This document shows positions 41,778 to 49,780 of a stretch of DNA of 64,000 nucleotides, one piece after another. Under the pieces are notes generated by a model. That model did not search any database, was not told the origin of the DNA, and saw only the letters and a program-made list of their open reading frames with translations. Origin of the DNA: Lachnospiraceae bacterium (lineage in GTDB: Bacteria; Bacillota; Clostridia; Lachnospirales; Lachnospiraceae); contig CAJTGD010000015.1 of assembly GCA_910575475.1 (NCBI GenBank), positions 59,934-123,933 on the forward strand, read 5' to 3'. Each line of letters opens with the position of its first letter. The stretch's first letter is position 1. A program made the translations under genes and the position numbers.

Positions 41778-43445
41778 ATGAACAGAACATGGTGGAAGGA
41801 AGCAGTCATTTATCAGATTTACCCCCGCAGCTTTATGGACAGCGACGGAGACGGCATCGGCGATCTGCAGGGAATCATCAGCCGTCTCGATTACCTCAAA
41901 TACTTAGGCATCGATGTCATCTGGATGTCCCCGGTCTACAAGTCTCCCAACGATGACAACGGCTATGACATCAGCGATTATCAGGCGATCATGGATGAAT
42001 TCGGGACCATGGAGGATTTCGATGAGCTACTGGCCGCTGCCCATGAGAGAGGCATCAAGATCGTCATGGACCTGGTGGTGAACCACACCTCCGACGAGCA
42101 CAAATGGTTCGTGGAAAGCCGCAAATCCGCAGACAACCCGTACCGCGACTACTACATCTGGCGGGAAGGGAAGGACGCCCAGACCTCGCCCAACAACTGG
42201 GGCTCCTGCTTCAGCGGTTCCGCATGGGAATACGACGAAGCAACCTCCATGTACTACCTGCACCTGTTTTCCAAAAAACAGCCTGACCTGAACTGGGATA
42301 ACCCGAAGGTACGCCAGGAGGTCTTTGACATGATGACCTGGTGGTGTGACAAAGGCATCGATGGCTTCCGCATGGATGTGATCAGCATGATCTCCAAGGT
42401 AAAAGAACTGCCCGACGGCGAGATCAAGGGTCTGTACGGCGACTACGGCCCCTATGCGGTAAACGGCCCCAACGTCCACAGATACCTCCAGGAAATGAAT
42501 GAAAAGGTATTGTCAAAATACGATATCATGACCGTAGGCGAGACCCCCGAGGTCACCACGGAGCTTGCAAAGCAGTACGCAGGGGAGGACACCCGCGAGC
42601 TGAACATGGTCTTCCAGTTCGAGCACGTAGATTCCAAGGGAAAATACGCGAAGTGGACGGACGAAAAAATGCCCCTCACCACCCTGAAAAATATCTTTAC
42701 CCGCTGGCAGACCGAGCTCTACGGAACGGCATGGAACAGCCTGTTCCTGGATAACCACGACCAGCCGAGAGCCGTCTCCCGCTTTGGAAATGACAGTCCC
42801 AAGTACCGGGAAGCATCCGCGAAAATGCTGGCGACCTGCCTTCACATGATGCAGGGCTCCCCCTACGTATACCAGGGGGAAGAGCTGGGTATGACCAACT
42901 ACCCGTTCCAGAGCCCCTCCGATTTCCGGGATATCGAGAGTGTCAACGCATATAAGGAATGGTGCGAGAGCGGCCTTGTCTCCCACGAGGAATTCTGGCC
43001 CTGCCTGCTCTGGCTCAGCCGGGACAATGCCAGGACCCCCATGCAGTGGGACGACAGCAGCCAGGCCGGCTTCACCACCGGCACCCCCTGGATCGCGGTC
43101 AATCCGAACTACAGGGAGATCAATGCCAAGGCAGAGACCGCGGACCCCAATTCCGTATTCCATTATTATAAGAAGCTGATCGCCCTGCGCAAGCAGACCC
43201 CGATCATGGTCTACGGAAAATACGAGCCTCTGTTCGAAGACAGCGAGGATTGGTTCGTCTACACCCGGACCCTGGATCAGGAAAAACTGCTGGTAGTCTG
43301 CAGCTTCACCGACCGGGAGACCGCATTTACCATCCCCGAAGAATTTGCAGGCGCAGACCTCCTCATCTCCAACATGGAGCCTGCAGGCAATCAGGGTACG
43401 GTGACCCTTCGGCCCTACGAAGCCTTTGTACTGTGGAAAAAATAA
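41778..43445 (+). CDS. alpha-glucosidase / oligo-1,6-glucosidase, GH13 (second copy)
   Basis: 555 residues, cytoplasmic. GH13 motifs: MDLVVNHTSDEH, DGFRMDVI with the nucleophile Asp, TVGETPEV with the Glu, and LDNHDQPR with the last Asp. It shares its plan and length with the gene just upstream but the two are clearly diverged, so an old duplication with different linkage preference is likely. AAGGAG lies nine bases before the ATG. A bidirectional terminator follows and separates it from the convergent third GH13 gene. Confidence 0.94.
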   Translation: MNRTWWKEAVIYQIYPRSFMDSDGDGIGDLQGIISRLDYLKYLGIDVIWMSPVYKSPNDDNGYDISDYQAIMDEFGTMEDFDELLAAAHERGIKIVMDLVVNHTSDEHKWFVESRKSADNPYRDYYIWREGKDAQTSPNNWGSCFSGSAWEYDEATSMYYLHLFSKKQPDLNWDNPKVRQEVFDMMTWWCDKGIDGFRMDVISMISKVKELPDGEIKGLYGDYGPYAVNGPNVHRYLQEMNEKVLSKYDIMTVGETPEVTTELAKQYAGEDTRELNMVFQFEHVDSKGKYAKWTDEKMPLTTLKNIFTRWQTELYGTAWNSLFLDNHDQPRAVSRFGNDSPKYREASAKMLATCLHMMQGSPYVYQGEELGMTNYPFQSPSDFRDIESVNAYKEWCESGLVSHEEFWPCLLWLSRDNARTPMQWDDSSQAGFTTGTPWIAVNPNYREINAKAETADPNSVFHYYKKLIALRKQTPIMVYGKYEPLFEDSEDWFVYTRTLDQEKLLVVCSFTDRETAFTIPEEFAGADLLISNMEPAGNQGTVTLRPYEAFVLWKK

Positions 43446-43453
43446 TGAGCATA

Positions 43454-43497
43454 CAGAAAGACTGTCTCTGGCAGCCTTTCTGCATACGTTGGTATGC
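43454..43497. repeat. REP-like intergenic repeat, copy 4
   Basis: CAGAAAG (43454-43460) pairs with CTTTCTG (43476-43482); the core GGCAGCCTTTCTGCATACG is at 43470-43488 and is followed by TTGGTATGCA, making a second small stem TGCATAC-gttg-GTATGCA. Confidence 0.75.
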
Positions 43498-43500
43498 AAA

Positions 43501-43533
43501 AAAAGCCCCTCGGCACACTTCTGAGGGGCTTTT
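43501..43533. terminator. bidirectional terminator between convergent GH13 genes
   Basis: AAAAGCCCCTC (43501-43511) and GAGGGGCTTTT (43523-43533), 11-bp stem with A/T runs on both sides. Confidence 0.9.
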
Positions 43534-43561
43534 CTTCGTATTCAATATCAAGTGCTTTCTC

Positions 43562-45121
43562 TTACTTCTCTTCCTTCACAAACACCGCCGCAGCCGCCGG
43601 AACCACGATCCTCCCGGCTTCCGCTTTCAATTCCCCGCCGTTCTGGTACACCACCTCGCCCAGCTTCCCGCCGTACTCAAAGCTTGCTTCCTTCCCGGAC
43701 GGATTGATCACCACCAGGATAGAGTCCTTCCCGTCCGTCCTGCGGTACGCCAGGGGATACGCTTGCTCCTCACAGTACAGGAACTCGATCTTCGCCTCAC
43801 TCTGCAGCACCGGATTGGCCTGCCGGATTTGGATCAGCTTCTTCACCTCATGGTACACCGACGCCGGGTCCGCCATCTGCTTCTCTGCCGTGGGCCGGTT
43901 CCTGTCCGGGTCGATGGGGATATACAGCAACTCCGCCGCCCCTGCCGAGAAGCCTGCGTTCAGGCCGCTGTCCCACTGCATCGGGGAGCGGGAACCCGTC
44001 CGGTGATATCCGCCCTCCACAGACACTACATCCGGGAGATACTTCATCCCCAGCTCATCCCCGTAATAGATGAACGGCGCCCCCGGCAGCGACAGCACAA
44101 ACGCAAACACGATCTTGATCTCCTCCGCGTCCAGCCACTTGGAGAGCCTGTCCATATCATGATTTCCCGACGGCACGCAGATCATGCCCTTGCCGTTGGT
44201 GGGCTCATAGCACATCTTATAGTAGTCGATAAACTCCTTCGCGTTCCCCTTGCCCTCCCGGGAAAAATAGGGCTGATCCCCGTGGAACAGATCCGTATAA
44301 TGGCTGGGCCCGAAATGCAGCATAAAATCCATATGGAACCCGGACCGCAGGCTCCGGTCCGGCTGTCCCCATTCCGAGATCATAGCCGCCTCCGGAAATT
44401 CCGTTTTCAAAAAGTCCATGAAATCCTGCCACAGAAGGATCGTCCCCTCCTGCTCCGGATCATTTTTCACAAGGGAGCCTGCCATATCCACGCGGAAGCC
44501 GTCACAGCCCATTTCCAGCCAAAACCGCATGATATCCTTGATCGCTTCCCGGGTAGCCAGCGCGTCCTCCGAATCCATCGGCTGTTGCCACTCCGGCTCA
44601 TCCACCTCATAGAAGCCGTAATTCAGGCAGGGCTGGTGGGAATAAAAGTTCACGGCAACACAGCCGTCCCGCTGGCTTAAGCCCCGCAGAAAGCCCCGGA
44701 TGCTGCCCACGCCCTCGAAGCTCTTCCATGCTTCATCCGTCCACACATACCGTCCCGAATACGCGTTTTTCTCCGGCTTCAGAGACTCCTGGAACCAAGG
44801 ATGATCCCAGGAGGTGTGTCCCGGAACCAGATCCAGCATCACATGCATGTCCCTCCGATGCACTTCCTCAAACAGACGCTTCAGGTCCGCGTTCGTCCCG
44901 TACCGGGGCGCCACCTTCATGTAGTCGGACACATCATATCCCGCGTCCAAAAACGGAGATTCGAAGCAGGGGTTCAGCCAGACGGCATTGCAGCCCAGCT
45001 CCTGAATATAATCCAGATGGTCGATGATCCCCTGGATATCTCCAATCCCGTCCCCGTTCGTATCCGCAAAGGACTGGGGATAAATCTCATAAAACACCGC
45101 ATTTTTCAGCCAATTCACCAT
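43562..45121 (-). CDS. alpha-amylase family glycosidase, GH13 (third enzyme)
   Basis: 519 residues from ATG 45121, the third of three tandem ATGs, chosen because AGGAGG is then eight bases upstream. GH13 regions: MLDLVPGHTSWDH, CDGFRVDMAG with the nucleophile Asp, MISEWGQ with the Glu, and PSGNHDMDR with the last Asp. The ISEWGQ and SGNHDM forms differ from the two plus-strand enzymes, so specificity is probably different; candidates are glucosidase, phosphorylase-like or trehalose-type activity. No signal peptide. It is downstream of the transporter genes on the same strand, about 200 bases after the ATPase gene. Confidence 0.9.
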   Translation of the reverse strand: MVNWLKNAVFYEIYPQSFADTNGDGIGDIQGIIDHLDYIQELGCNAVWLNPCFESPFLDAGYDVSDYMKVAPRYGTNADLKRLFEEVHRRDMHVMLDLVPGHTSWDHPWFQESLKPEKNAYSGRYVWTDEAWKSFEGVGSIRGFLRGLSQRDGCVAVNFYSHQPCLNYGFYEVDEPEWQQPMDSEDALATREAIKDIMRFWLEMGCDGFRVDMAGSLVKNDPEQEGTILLWQDFMDFLKTEFPEAAMISEWGQPDRSLRSGFHMDFMLHFGPSHYTDLFHGDQPYFSREGKGNAKEFIDYYKMCYEPTNGKGMICVPSGNHDMDRLSKWLDAEEIKIVFAFVLSLPGAPFIYYGDELGMKYLPDVVSVEGGYHRTGSRSPMQWDSGLNAGFSAGAAELLYIPIDPDRNRPTAEKQMADPASVYHEVKKLIQIRQANPVLQSEAKIEFLYCEEQAYPLAYRRTDGKDSILVVINPSGKEASFEYGGKLGEVVYQNGGELKAEAGRIVVPAAAAVFVKEEK

Positions 45122-45153
45122 CATCATTTCCTCCTCTTTCTACAAAGAAAGCC

Positions 45154-45212
45154 CTGAAAGAACGTTTCCGGTTCGCACACTGTCCGAACCATCACAAATG
45201 CTTCTCTTTCAG
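45154..45212. other. compound hairpin between ATPase and GH13 genes
   Basis: CTGAAAGA (45154-45161) pairs with TCTTTCAG (45205-45212), and inside GGTTCG (45170-45175) pairs with CGAACC (45185-45190). It may separate msmK from the GH13 gene. Confidence 0.45.
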
Positions 45213-45324
45213 AGCTTAATCCTTTTTATTACAGTCACTCAAAGCGGCACAGAGCTTCCGATTCATATCTGCCGCGGCTCATACGCGTAAACCGCCGGCA
45301 AAGCTGTCTGCCGGTGCTTCACCA

Positions 45325-46425
45325 TCAATGACAGATCGCCTTTTCCGTTTCCTTGTCAAAGAAATGCGCATGATCCATATTTGCCGCGATCCGGTACGCG
45401 CCTCTCTCAGGCTGCTTTCCGGCTGCCGGAATCTTCACGATGATCCGGATATCACTTACGGTCATATACAGGTTATAGTCCGCGCCCAGCAGTTCGCTGA
45501 AATTCATCTCCGCATCCATCGCATTGTCCTCGGTCAGCATATTCTGTCCCAGGAAGTCCTCCGGACGCAGTCCCATGATCACCCGTTTGCCGGCATACTT
45601 CGCCAGGGCGTCGCACTTAAATTCCGGAACAGCCAGCTTGTTCTTGCCGAGCACCGCATAGAGCCTGCCGCCTTCCTTCGCGATCTCCACATCCAGGAAA
45701 TTCATCTGCGGGCTGCCGATAAATCCTGCCACAAACAGGTTCACAGGCTGCTCATACAATGTCTGGGGCGTATCAAACTGCTGCACGATCCCGTCCTTCA
45801 TGACCACGATGCGGTCGCCCATGGTCATAGCCTCTGTCTGGTCATGGGTTACATATACGAAAGTAATGTTCAGTCTCTGGTGCAGCTTCGCAATCTCCGT
45901 TCTCATGGAAGCACGGAGCTTCGCGTCCAGATTGGAAAGCGGTTCATCCAGCAAAAATACCGCGGGATTCCGGACCATGGCGCGGCCCAGGGCCACACGC
46001 TGTCTCTGACCGCCGGAAAGCTCTTTGGGCTTCCGGGTCAGCAGATGCTCCAGATCCAGGATCTTCGCCGCCTCATGCACGCGCTTGTCGATCTCCGCCG
46101 GGTCCTCCTTGCGGAGCTTTAAGCCAAACGCAATATTCTTATATACATTCATATGCGGATACAACGCATAATTCTGGAATACCATCGCAATATCACGGTC
46201 CTTGGACGGCACCTTATTCATCAGCCGGTCTCCGATATACATCTCCCCTTCCGTTATGGACTCCAGCCCCGCGATCATTCGCAGAGTCGTGGATTTTCCA
46301 CAACCAGACGGCCCGACCAGAATAATAAATTCTTTATCTTTTATCTCTAAGTTCAAATTCGGGACAACCGGAGAGGTCGCGCCCTCATAAGTCTTTGTCA
46401 CGTTTTCAAAACGAATCGAAGCCAT
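45325..46425 (-). CDS. msmK: sugar ABC transporter ATPase, MsmK/UgpC/MalK type
   Basis: 366 residues from ATG 46425 with GGAGG eight bases upstream; five codons earlier another start lacks spacing. Walker A is GPSGCGKSTT, signature LSGGQRQR, Walker B VFLLDEP, switch His in THDQTEA; the C-terminal 130 residues are the OB-fold regulatory domain (GLRPEDF). Such ATPases often energise several carbohydrate transporters in one cell. It closes the operon with YesL-like, permease and binding-protein genes. Since the rhamnosidase-linked transporter at 9-12 kb has no ATPase gene, this protein may serve both. Confidence 0.95.
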   Translation of the reverse strand: MASIRFENVTKTYEGATSPVVPNLNLEIKDKEFIILVGPSGCGKSTTLRMIAGLESITEGEMYIGDRLMNKVPSKDRDIAMVFQNYALYPHMNVYKNIAFGLKLRKEDPAEIDKRVHEAAKILDLEHLLTRKPKELSGGQRQRVALGRAMVRNPAVFLLDEPLSNLDAKLRASMRTEIAKLHQRLNITFVYVTHDQTEAMTMGDRIVVMKDGIVQQFDTPQTLYEQPVNLFVAGFIGSPQMNFLDVEIAKEGGRLYAVLGKNKLAVPEFKCDALAKYAGKRVIMGLRPEDFLGQNMLTEDNAMDAEMNFSELLGADYNLYMTVSDIRIIVKIPAAGKQPERGAYRIAANMDHAHFFDKETEKAICH

Positions 46426-46485
46426 AATCATTTCCTCCAATTGTTAAAGTTTCAGCAGCAGTCCGCTTTGCGCGCCGCACTTCTG

Positions 46486-47301
46486 CTATCTCCTTTTCTT
46501 TGCGCCCTTTGCGGCGCTTCCCCCGGCCGCCGAACTGTTTCCCTTACCGGGATACGCCTGCCGGTTCCAGTCCGGGTTCGAATAACTGCTCTCCTGGAAG
46601 AACACCTCCGCATTCCGGTGCTCCTCGTCAATAAACACAGCCTCCTTCGGAGCCTCATGCTTCACTTCCAGCTTTTCCGGGTCGATCCTCTGGAATGCCT
46701 TCCGGAAAAAGAAGCTGTTCAGATAGGCCACGATCCCGAATCCCATCATTCCCCACAGAAAAACAGCCAGATTCAAGCCGTCCGGATTCATAAAGAAAGA
46801 AATATAAATCGCCGCTATGACCAGCAAAATGCTGAGTATTGTCCAAGGCAGCGCCGCGATACTGAGCAGCCATGCATTTTTCAGCGTGTTCTTCACATGG
46901 TTTTCATATCTTGCCTGCAGCGGAAACAGATACTGAAACCCGAACAGGAACAGGATGCACATCATGAAAAAGCTGATCCGGTATACCCTTCCCATCGCGC
47001 CGCCCATACTGGACACGATCAGATAGTAAATTCCCAAAAATGCAAATGCCGCCAGGCACAGCAGCCAGATCACGGTTGCCTGCTTAAAATTCCGCCGGAA
47101 CGCGTCCCAATACTGCTTGACGATGATGTCGTCCTCATCATCCGTCAGTATCGCCTGCATGCAGGCGTACAATGCCGTCAGCGCCGCCCCCACCGTAAAC
47201 AGCGGAAGCGAAAGAAGACAGAACGCAATGTTGCACAGAATGATGTTCGCCAGCTTCCTCAGCGCGTTCATCAGCGGTCCGTTCATATCAAATAAATTCA
47301 T
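46486..47301 (-). CDS. YesL family (DUF624) membrane protein
   Basis: 271 residues with five or six membrane helices: NIILCNIAFCLLSLPLFTVG, ATVIWLLCLAAFAFLGIYYL, a central pair, and LAVFLWGMMGFGIVAYLNSF. The DUF624/YesL family is regularly encoded with sugar ABC transporters in Firmicutes and its role is not known. The C-terminal 65 residues are soluble and end in a basic tail (AAKGAKKRR) not typical of the family. AAAGGAG precedes the ATG. It lies between the permease and ATPase genes. Confidence 0.9.
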   Translation of the reverse strand: MNLFDMNGPLMNALRKLANIILCNIAFCLLSLPLFTVGAALTALYACMQAILTDDEDDIIVKQYWDAFRRNFKQATVIWLLCLAAFAFLGIYYLIVSSMGGAMGRVYRISFFMMCILFLFGFQYLFPLQARYENHVKNTLKNAWLLSIAALPWTILSILLVIAAIYISFFMNPDGLNLAVFLWGMMGFGIVAYLNSFFFRKAFQRIDPEKLEVKHEAPKEAVFIDEEHRNAEVFFQESSYSNPDWNRQAYPGKGNSSAAGGSAAKGAKKRR

Positions 47302-47384
47302 AGCGGGCTCCTTTCCGAAAAGAAGCGGGTATCTGTACAGTTACAGAAGCCGTATATCTGCTCAGTGCCTTCGCAGATACGCCG

Positions 47385-47420
47385 CAATCCCATGAAAATT
47401 GGCTTCGCCAATGGGGATTG
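47385..47420. other. hairpin in the permease-YesL gap
   Basis: ATTGGC-ttc-GCCAAT (47398-47412), extended by outer arms CAATCCC (47385-47391) and GGGATTG (47414-47420). It lies in the 193-base gap between the second permease and the YesL-like gene, otherwise empty. Confidence 0.5.
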
Positions 47421-47494
47421 CTCCTGCAGATGATGCGTTTTCGTACGAACAACGCAGTAAATGCGCTGTCCTGTGCTGAGCAATTACGAAACTG

Positions 47495-48355
47495 TTACTT
47501 GATCGCGCCTTCTACCATACCGTTCATGATCTGCTTCTGAGCGATCAGGAAAATGATGACCATCGGGATGATCGCCAGCAATGCCGCTGTCAGGATCAGG
47601 TCCCACTGTTTTACATAGGAACCTACGAAAGCCTGCACCGCAACCGGAAGCGTCTTGACCTTGCCGTTCTGTCCCAGCATCAGGGACGGCAGAAGGTAGT
47701 CGTTCCAGATCCACATTCCGTTCAGGATAGTCACGGTGGTAATGACCGGTGTCAGCAGCGGGAAGATGATACGGAAGAACGTACCCTCCGGGGAACATCC
47801 GTCGATGGACGCCGCCTCTTCCAGCTCATAAGGGATGCCCTTGATAAAACCGGTCAGGATAAATACGGTCATCGCGCCGCCGAATCCGCAGTACGCGAAC
47901 ACGATACCCGGGATGGACTGCAGCAGGGAGATCCCTACGAAGTTGCCTACGTCACGGAAGGTAGAGATCAGCGGCAGCATAACAACCTGGAACGGAATGA
48001 TCATGGACGCGATAAAGATCATGTAGATCGCCGTGGACCATTTCGTCTTGTTCCGGCAGATGACCCATGCAGCCATACCGCCGAACAGAGCCAGTACGAC
48101 CAGTGAGATCACGGTAATGATCACGGAAGTGCCGAATGCGTACCAGAAGTTAAAGTTCGAGTTATTGACTACAGAGGAGAGGTTCGTCATCAGCTGTGAA
48201 AAGCTGACGCCCTCAAAGCCAACCGGGCTGGAAACGATACTGTTCGCACTCTTGAACGTATTCATCACCACCAGATAGAATGGAAACAGAGTATATAACG
48301 CGACAACAATCCCGATCACGGTCAAAAGAATCTTTCTCGATTTCTTCATTTCCAT
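47495..48355 (-). CDS. carbohydrate ABC transporter permease, MalG type
   Basis: 286 residues, six membrane segments, EAA loop ELEEAASIDGCSPEGTFFRI followed by IFPLLTP. Its ATG shares one base with the stop of the upstream permease (TAATG), and the site GGAGGTGGAG is inside that gene, so translation is coupled. Together with the MalF-like partner it forms the channel fed by the lipoprotein at 49.8-51.1 kb. Confidence 0.95.
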   Translation of the reverse strand: MEMKKSRKILLTVIGIVVALYTLFPFYLVVMNTFKSANSIVSSPVGFEGVSFSQLMTNLSSVVNNSNFNFWYAFGTSVIITVISLVVLALFGGMAAWVICRNKTKWSTAIYMIFIASMIIPFQVVMLPLISTFRDVGNFVGISLLQSIPGIVFAYCGFGGAMTVFILTGFIKGIPYELEEAASIDGCSPEGTFFRIIFPLLTPVITTVTILNGMWIWNDYLLPSLMLGQNGKVKTLPVAVQAFVGSYVKQWDLILTAALLAIIPMVIIFLIAQKQIMNGMVEGAIK

Positions 48356-49422
48356 TACATCTCCACCTCCTTCTTATTCGAAATACGTACCTGGATGATC
48401 GATACACATGCCAGGATGATAAAGAACAGAACGGCCTTCGCCTGCCCAAGCGCATAGCTGTTCTTGGAAATTGCCGTATTGTAAATGTTCAGTGCCAGCA
48501 TCTGAGTACCATTTGTCAGGTAGCTTCCCATGAAATCCGCCACGGAGCCGGTACCATTTGTCAAAGCCATGTTCACGTCGAACTGCTTGAACGCAGAGGT
48601 CAGTGTCAGGAATGTACAGATCGTGATGGTGGACGCGATCATCGGAATCTTGATCTTCATCAGGGTCGTCCACGCATTTGCGCCGTCAATCTGAGATGCT
48701 TCCAGTACATCCTTCGGCACGGTAGTCAATCCCGTCACGTAGATCAGCATGATATATCCTGCGTACTGCCATACATAAACCACGATGATCGCCATAAACG
48801 CGGTTTTTGTATTTGCCAGAATGGAGTTCTGGTGTCCGCTGACCGCCGTTGTAATCTGGACAAATACGTTGTTGAATACAAACTGCCAGATATAACCCAG
48901 TACGATACCTCCGATCAGGTTCGGAAGGAAGTATGACGCGCGTAAGAAGTTTACACCCTTCAGCTTACTGGTACACAAAAGAGCTAATGAAAATCCTACC
49001 AGGTTTACCAGAACCATGTTGAAGATCACGAATAGGAATGTCAGCAATACAGACCATACAAATGCCGGATCCTTAAACATTGTCGTATAGTTTGAAAATC
49101 CGATAAAACCTGAAAATTTGATACCGTTCCAATCAGTAAAAGAATAGAAGATACCTAAAAGAAGCGGTATGATCACTGTCACTGCAAACGTGAACAATAG
49201 TGGAAACAAAAATATAAAATTAATAATGCTGCGGTGATGTTCTACTGTCGGGAATAAGTACAGGCCAACAAGAAAAGCGATTGCCCCGATGATCAGCAGG
49301 GGGCCTCTCATTGTATTTCCGCTGCCGGAAAAGTCAAGAATCAAAGCAATGACCATTCCAGCCGCGCCTGCAGCCAGAAGAACAAGAGACAGCATTTTTC
49401 TGCTTGCGGAATTCTCAGACAT
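48355..49422 (-). CDS. carbohydrate ABC transporter permease, MalF type with extra N-terminal helices
   Basis: 355 residues from ATG 49422 (GAGGAG seven bases upstream). It has two additional N-terminal membrane helices (LSLVLLAAGAAGMVIALIL and GPLLIIGAIAFLVGLYLF) before the six-helix MalF core, a feature of maltose-type MalF proteins. The EAA loop reads VLEASQIDGANAWTTLMKIK. It is separated from the binding-protein gene by 358 bases that hold two REP-like repeats and a hairpin. Confidence 0.94.
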   Translation of the reverse strand: MSENSASRKMLSLVLLAAGAAGMVIALILDFSGSGNTMRGPLLIIGAIAFLVGLYLFPTVEHHRSIINFIFLFPLLFTFAVTVIIPLLLGIFYSFTDWNGIKFSGFIGFSNYTTMFKDPAFVWSVLLTFLFVIFNMVLVNLVGFSLALLCTSKLKGVNFLRASYFLPNLIGGIVLGYIWQFVFNNVFVQITTAVSGHQNSILANTKTAFMAIIVVYVWQYAGYIMLIYVTGLTTVPKDVLEASQIDGANAWTTLMKIKIPMIASTITICTFLTLTSAFKQFDVNMALTNGTGSVADFMGSYLTNGTQMLALNIYNTAISKNSYALGQAKAVLFFIILACVSIIQVRISNKKEVEM

Positions 49423-49634
49423 TTTATAGCTCCTCTCTATATGTTTGCATAAAATTAACAAAACACCCATTTCCTCAGTTTGGATATTTTGTTATCATTT
49501 TGCCTTGATCGGCTCAATTTCCTATTTTATCGCATCTGCAAAAATGCAGAACAGGTCTCTCTCATCCGGAACACATTTGGCTTTGCCGGGAAACCGTCGT
49601 CCGATCCCGCCTGCTTCCCGCCCTGCCGTTCCAT

Positions 49635-49677
49635 ACAGAATGTCTGCCACCGACAGCTTTTCTGCATACGCTTGTTT
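49635..49677. repeat. REP-like intergenic repeat, copy 5
   Basis: ACAGAATGTCTGCCACCGAC followed by AGCTTTTCTGCATACG; CAGAA and TTCTG can pair. It is the first of two 43-base tandem units. The 358-base gap from 49423 to 49780 holds these units and a hairpin, no gene. Confidence 0.75.
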
Positions 49678-49720
49678 ACAGAATGTCTGCCACTGGCAGC
49701 CTTTCTACATACGCCTGTTT
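49678..49720. repeat. REP-like intergenic repeat, copy 6
   Basis: The second 43-base unit, with CTGCC-act-GGCAG at its centre and core GGCAGCCTTTCTACATACG at 49695-49713. Confidence 0.75.
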
Positions 49721-49726
49721 ACAGAA

Positions 49727-49751
49727 GGCCTGCCGCCTGCCGACGCAGGCC
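49727..49751 (-). promoter_or_regulatory. intercistronic hairpin after the binding-protein gene
   Basis: GGCCTGC (49727-49733) and GCAGGCC (49745-49751), 7 bp. Same position relative to binding protein and permease genes as the hairpin at 10941-10967. Confidence 0.5.
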
Positions 49752-49780
49752 CTCTGCGTATATGATTCATTGAGAGAAAA

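Noticed and set aside
43250..44680. 476-codon open frame on the plus strand across two GH13 genes and the terminator
   Set aside because: It overlaps three well-supported features, crosses a bidirectional terminator and has shadow-type composition.
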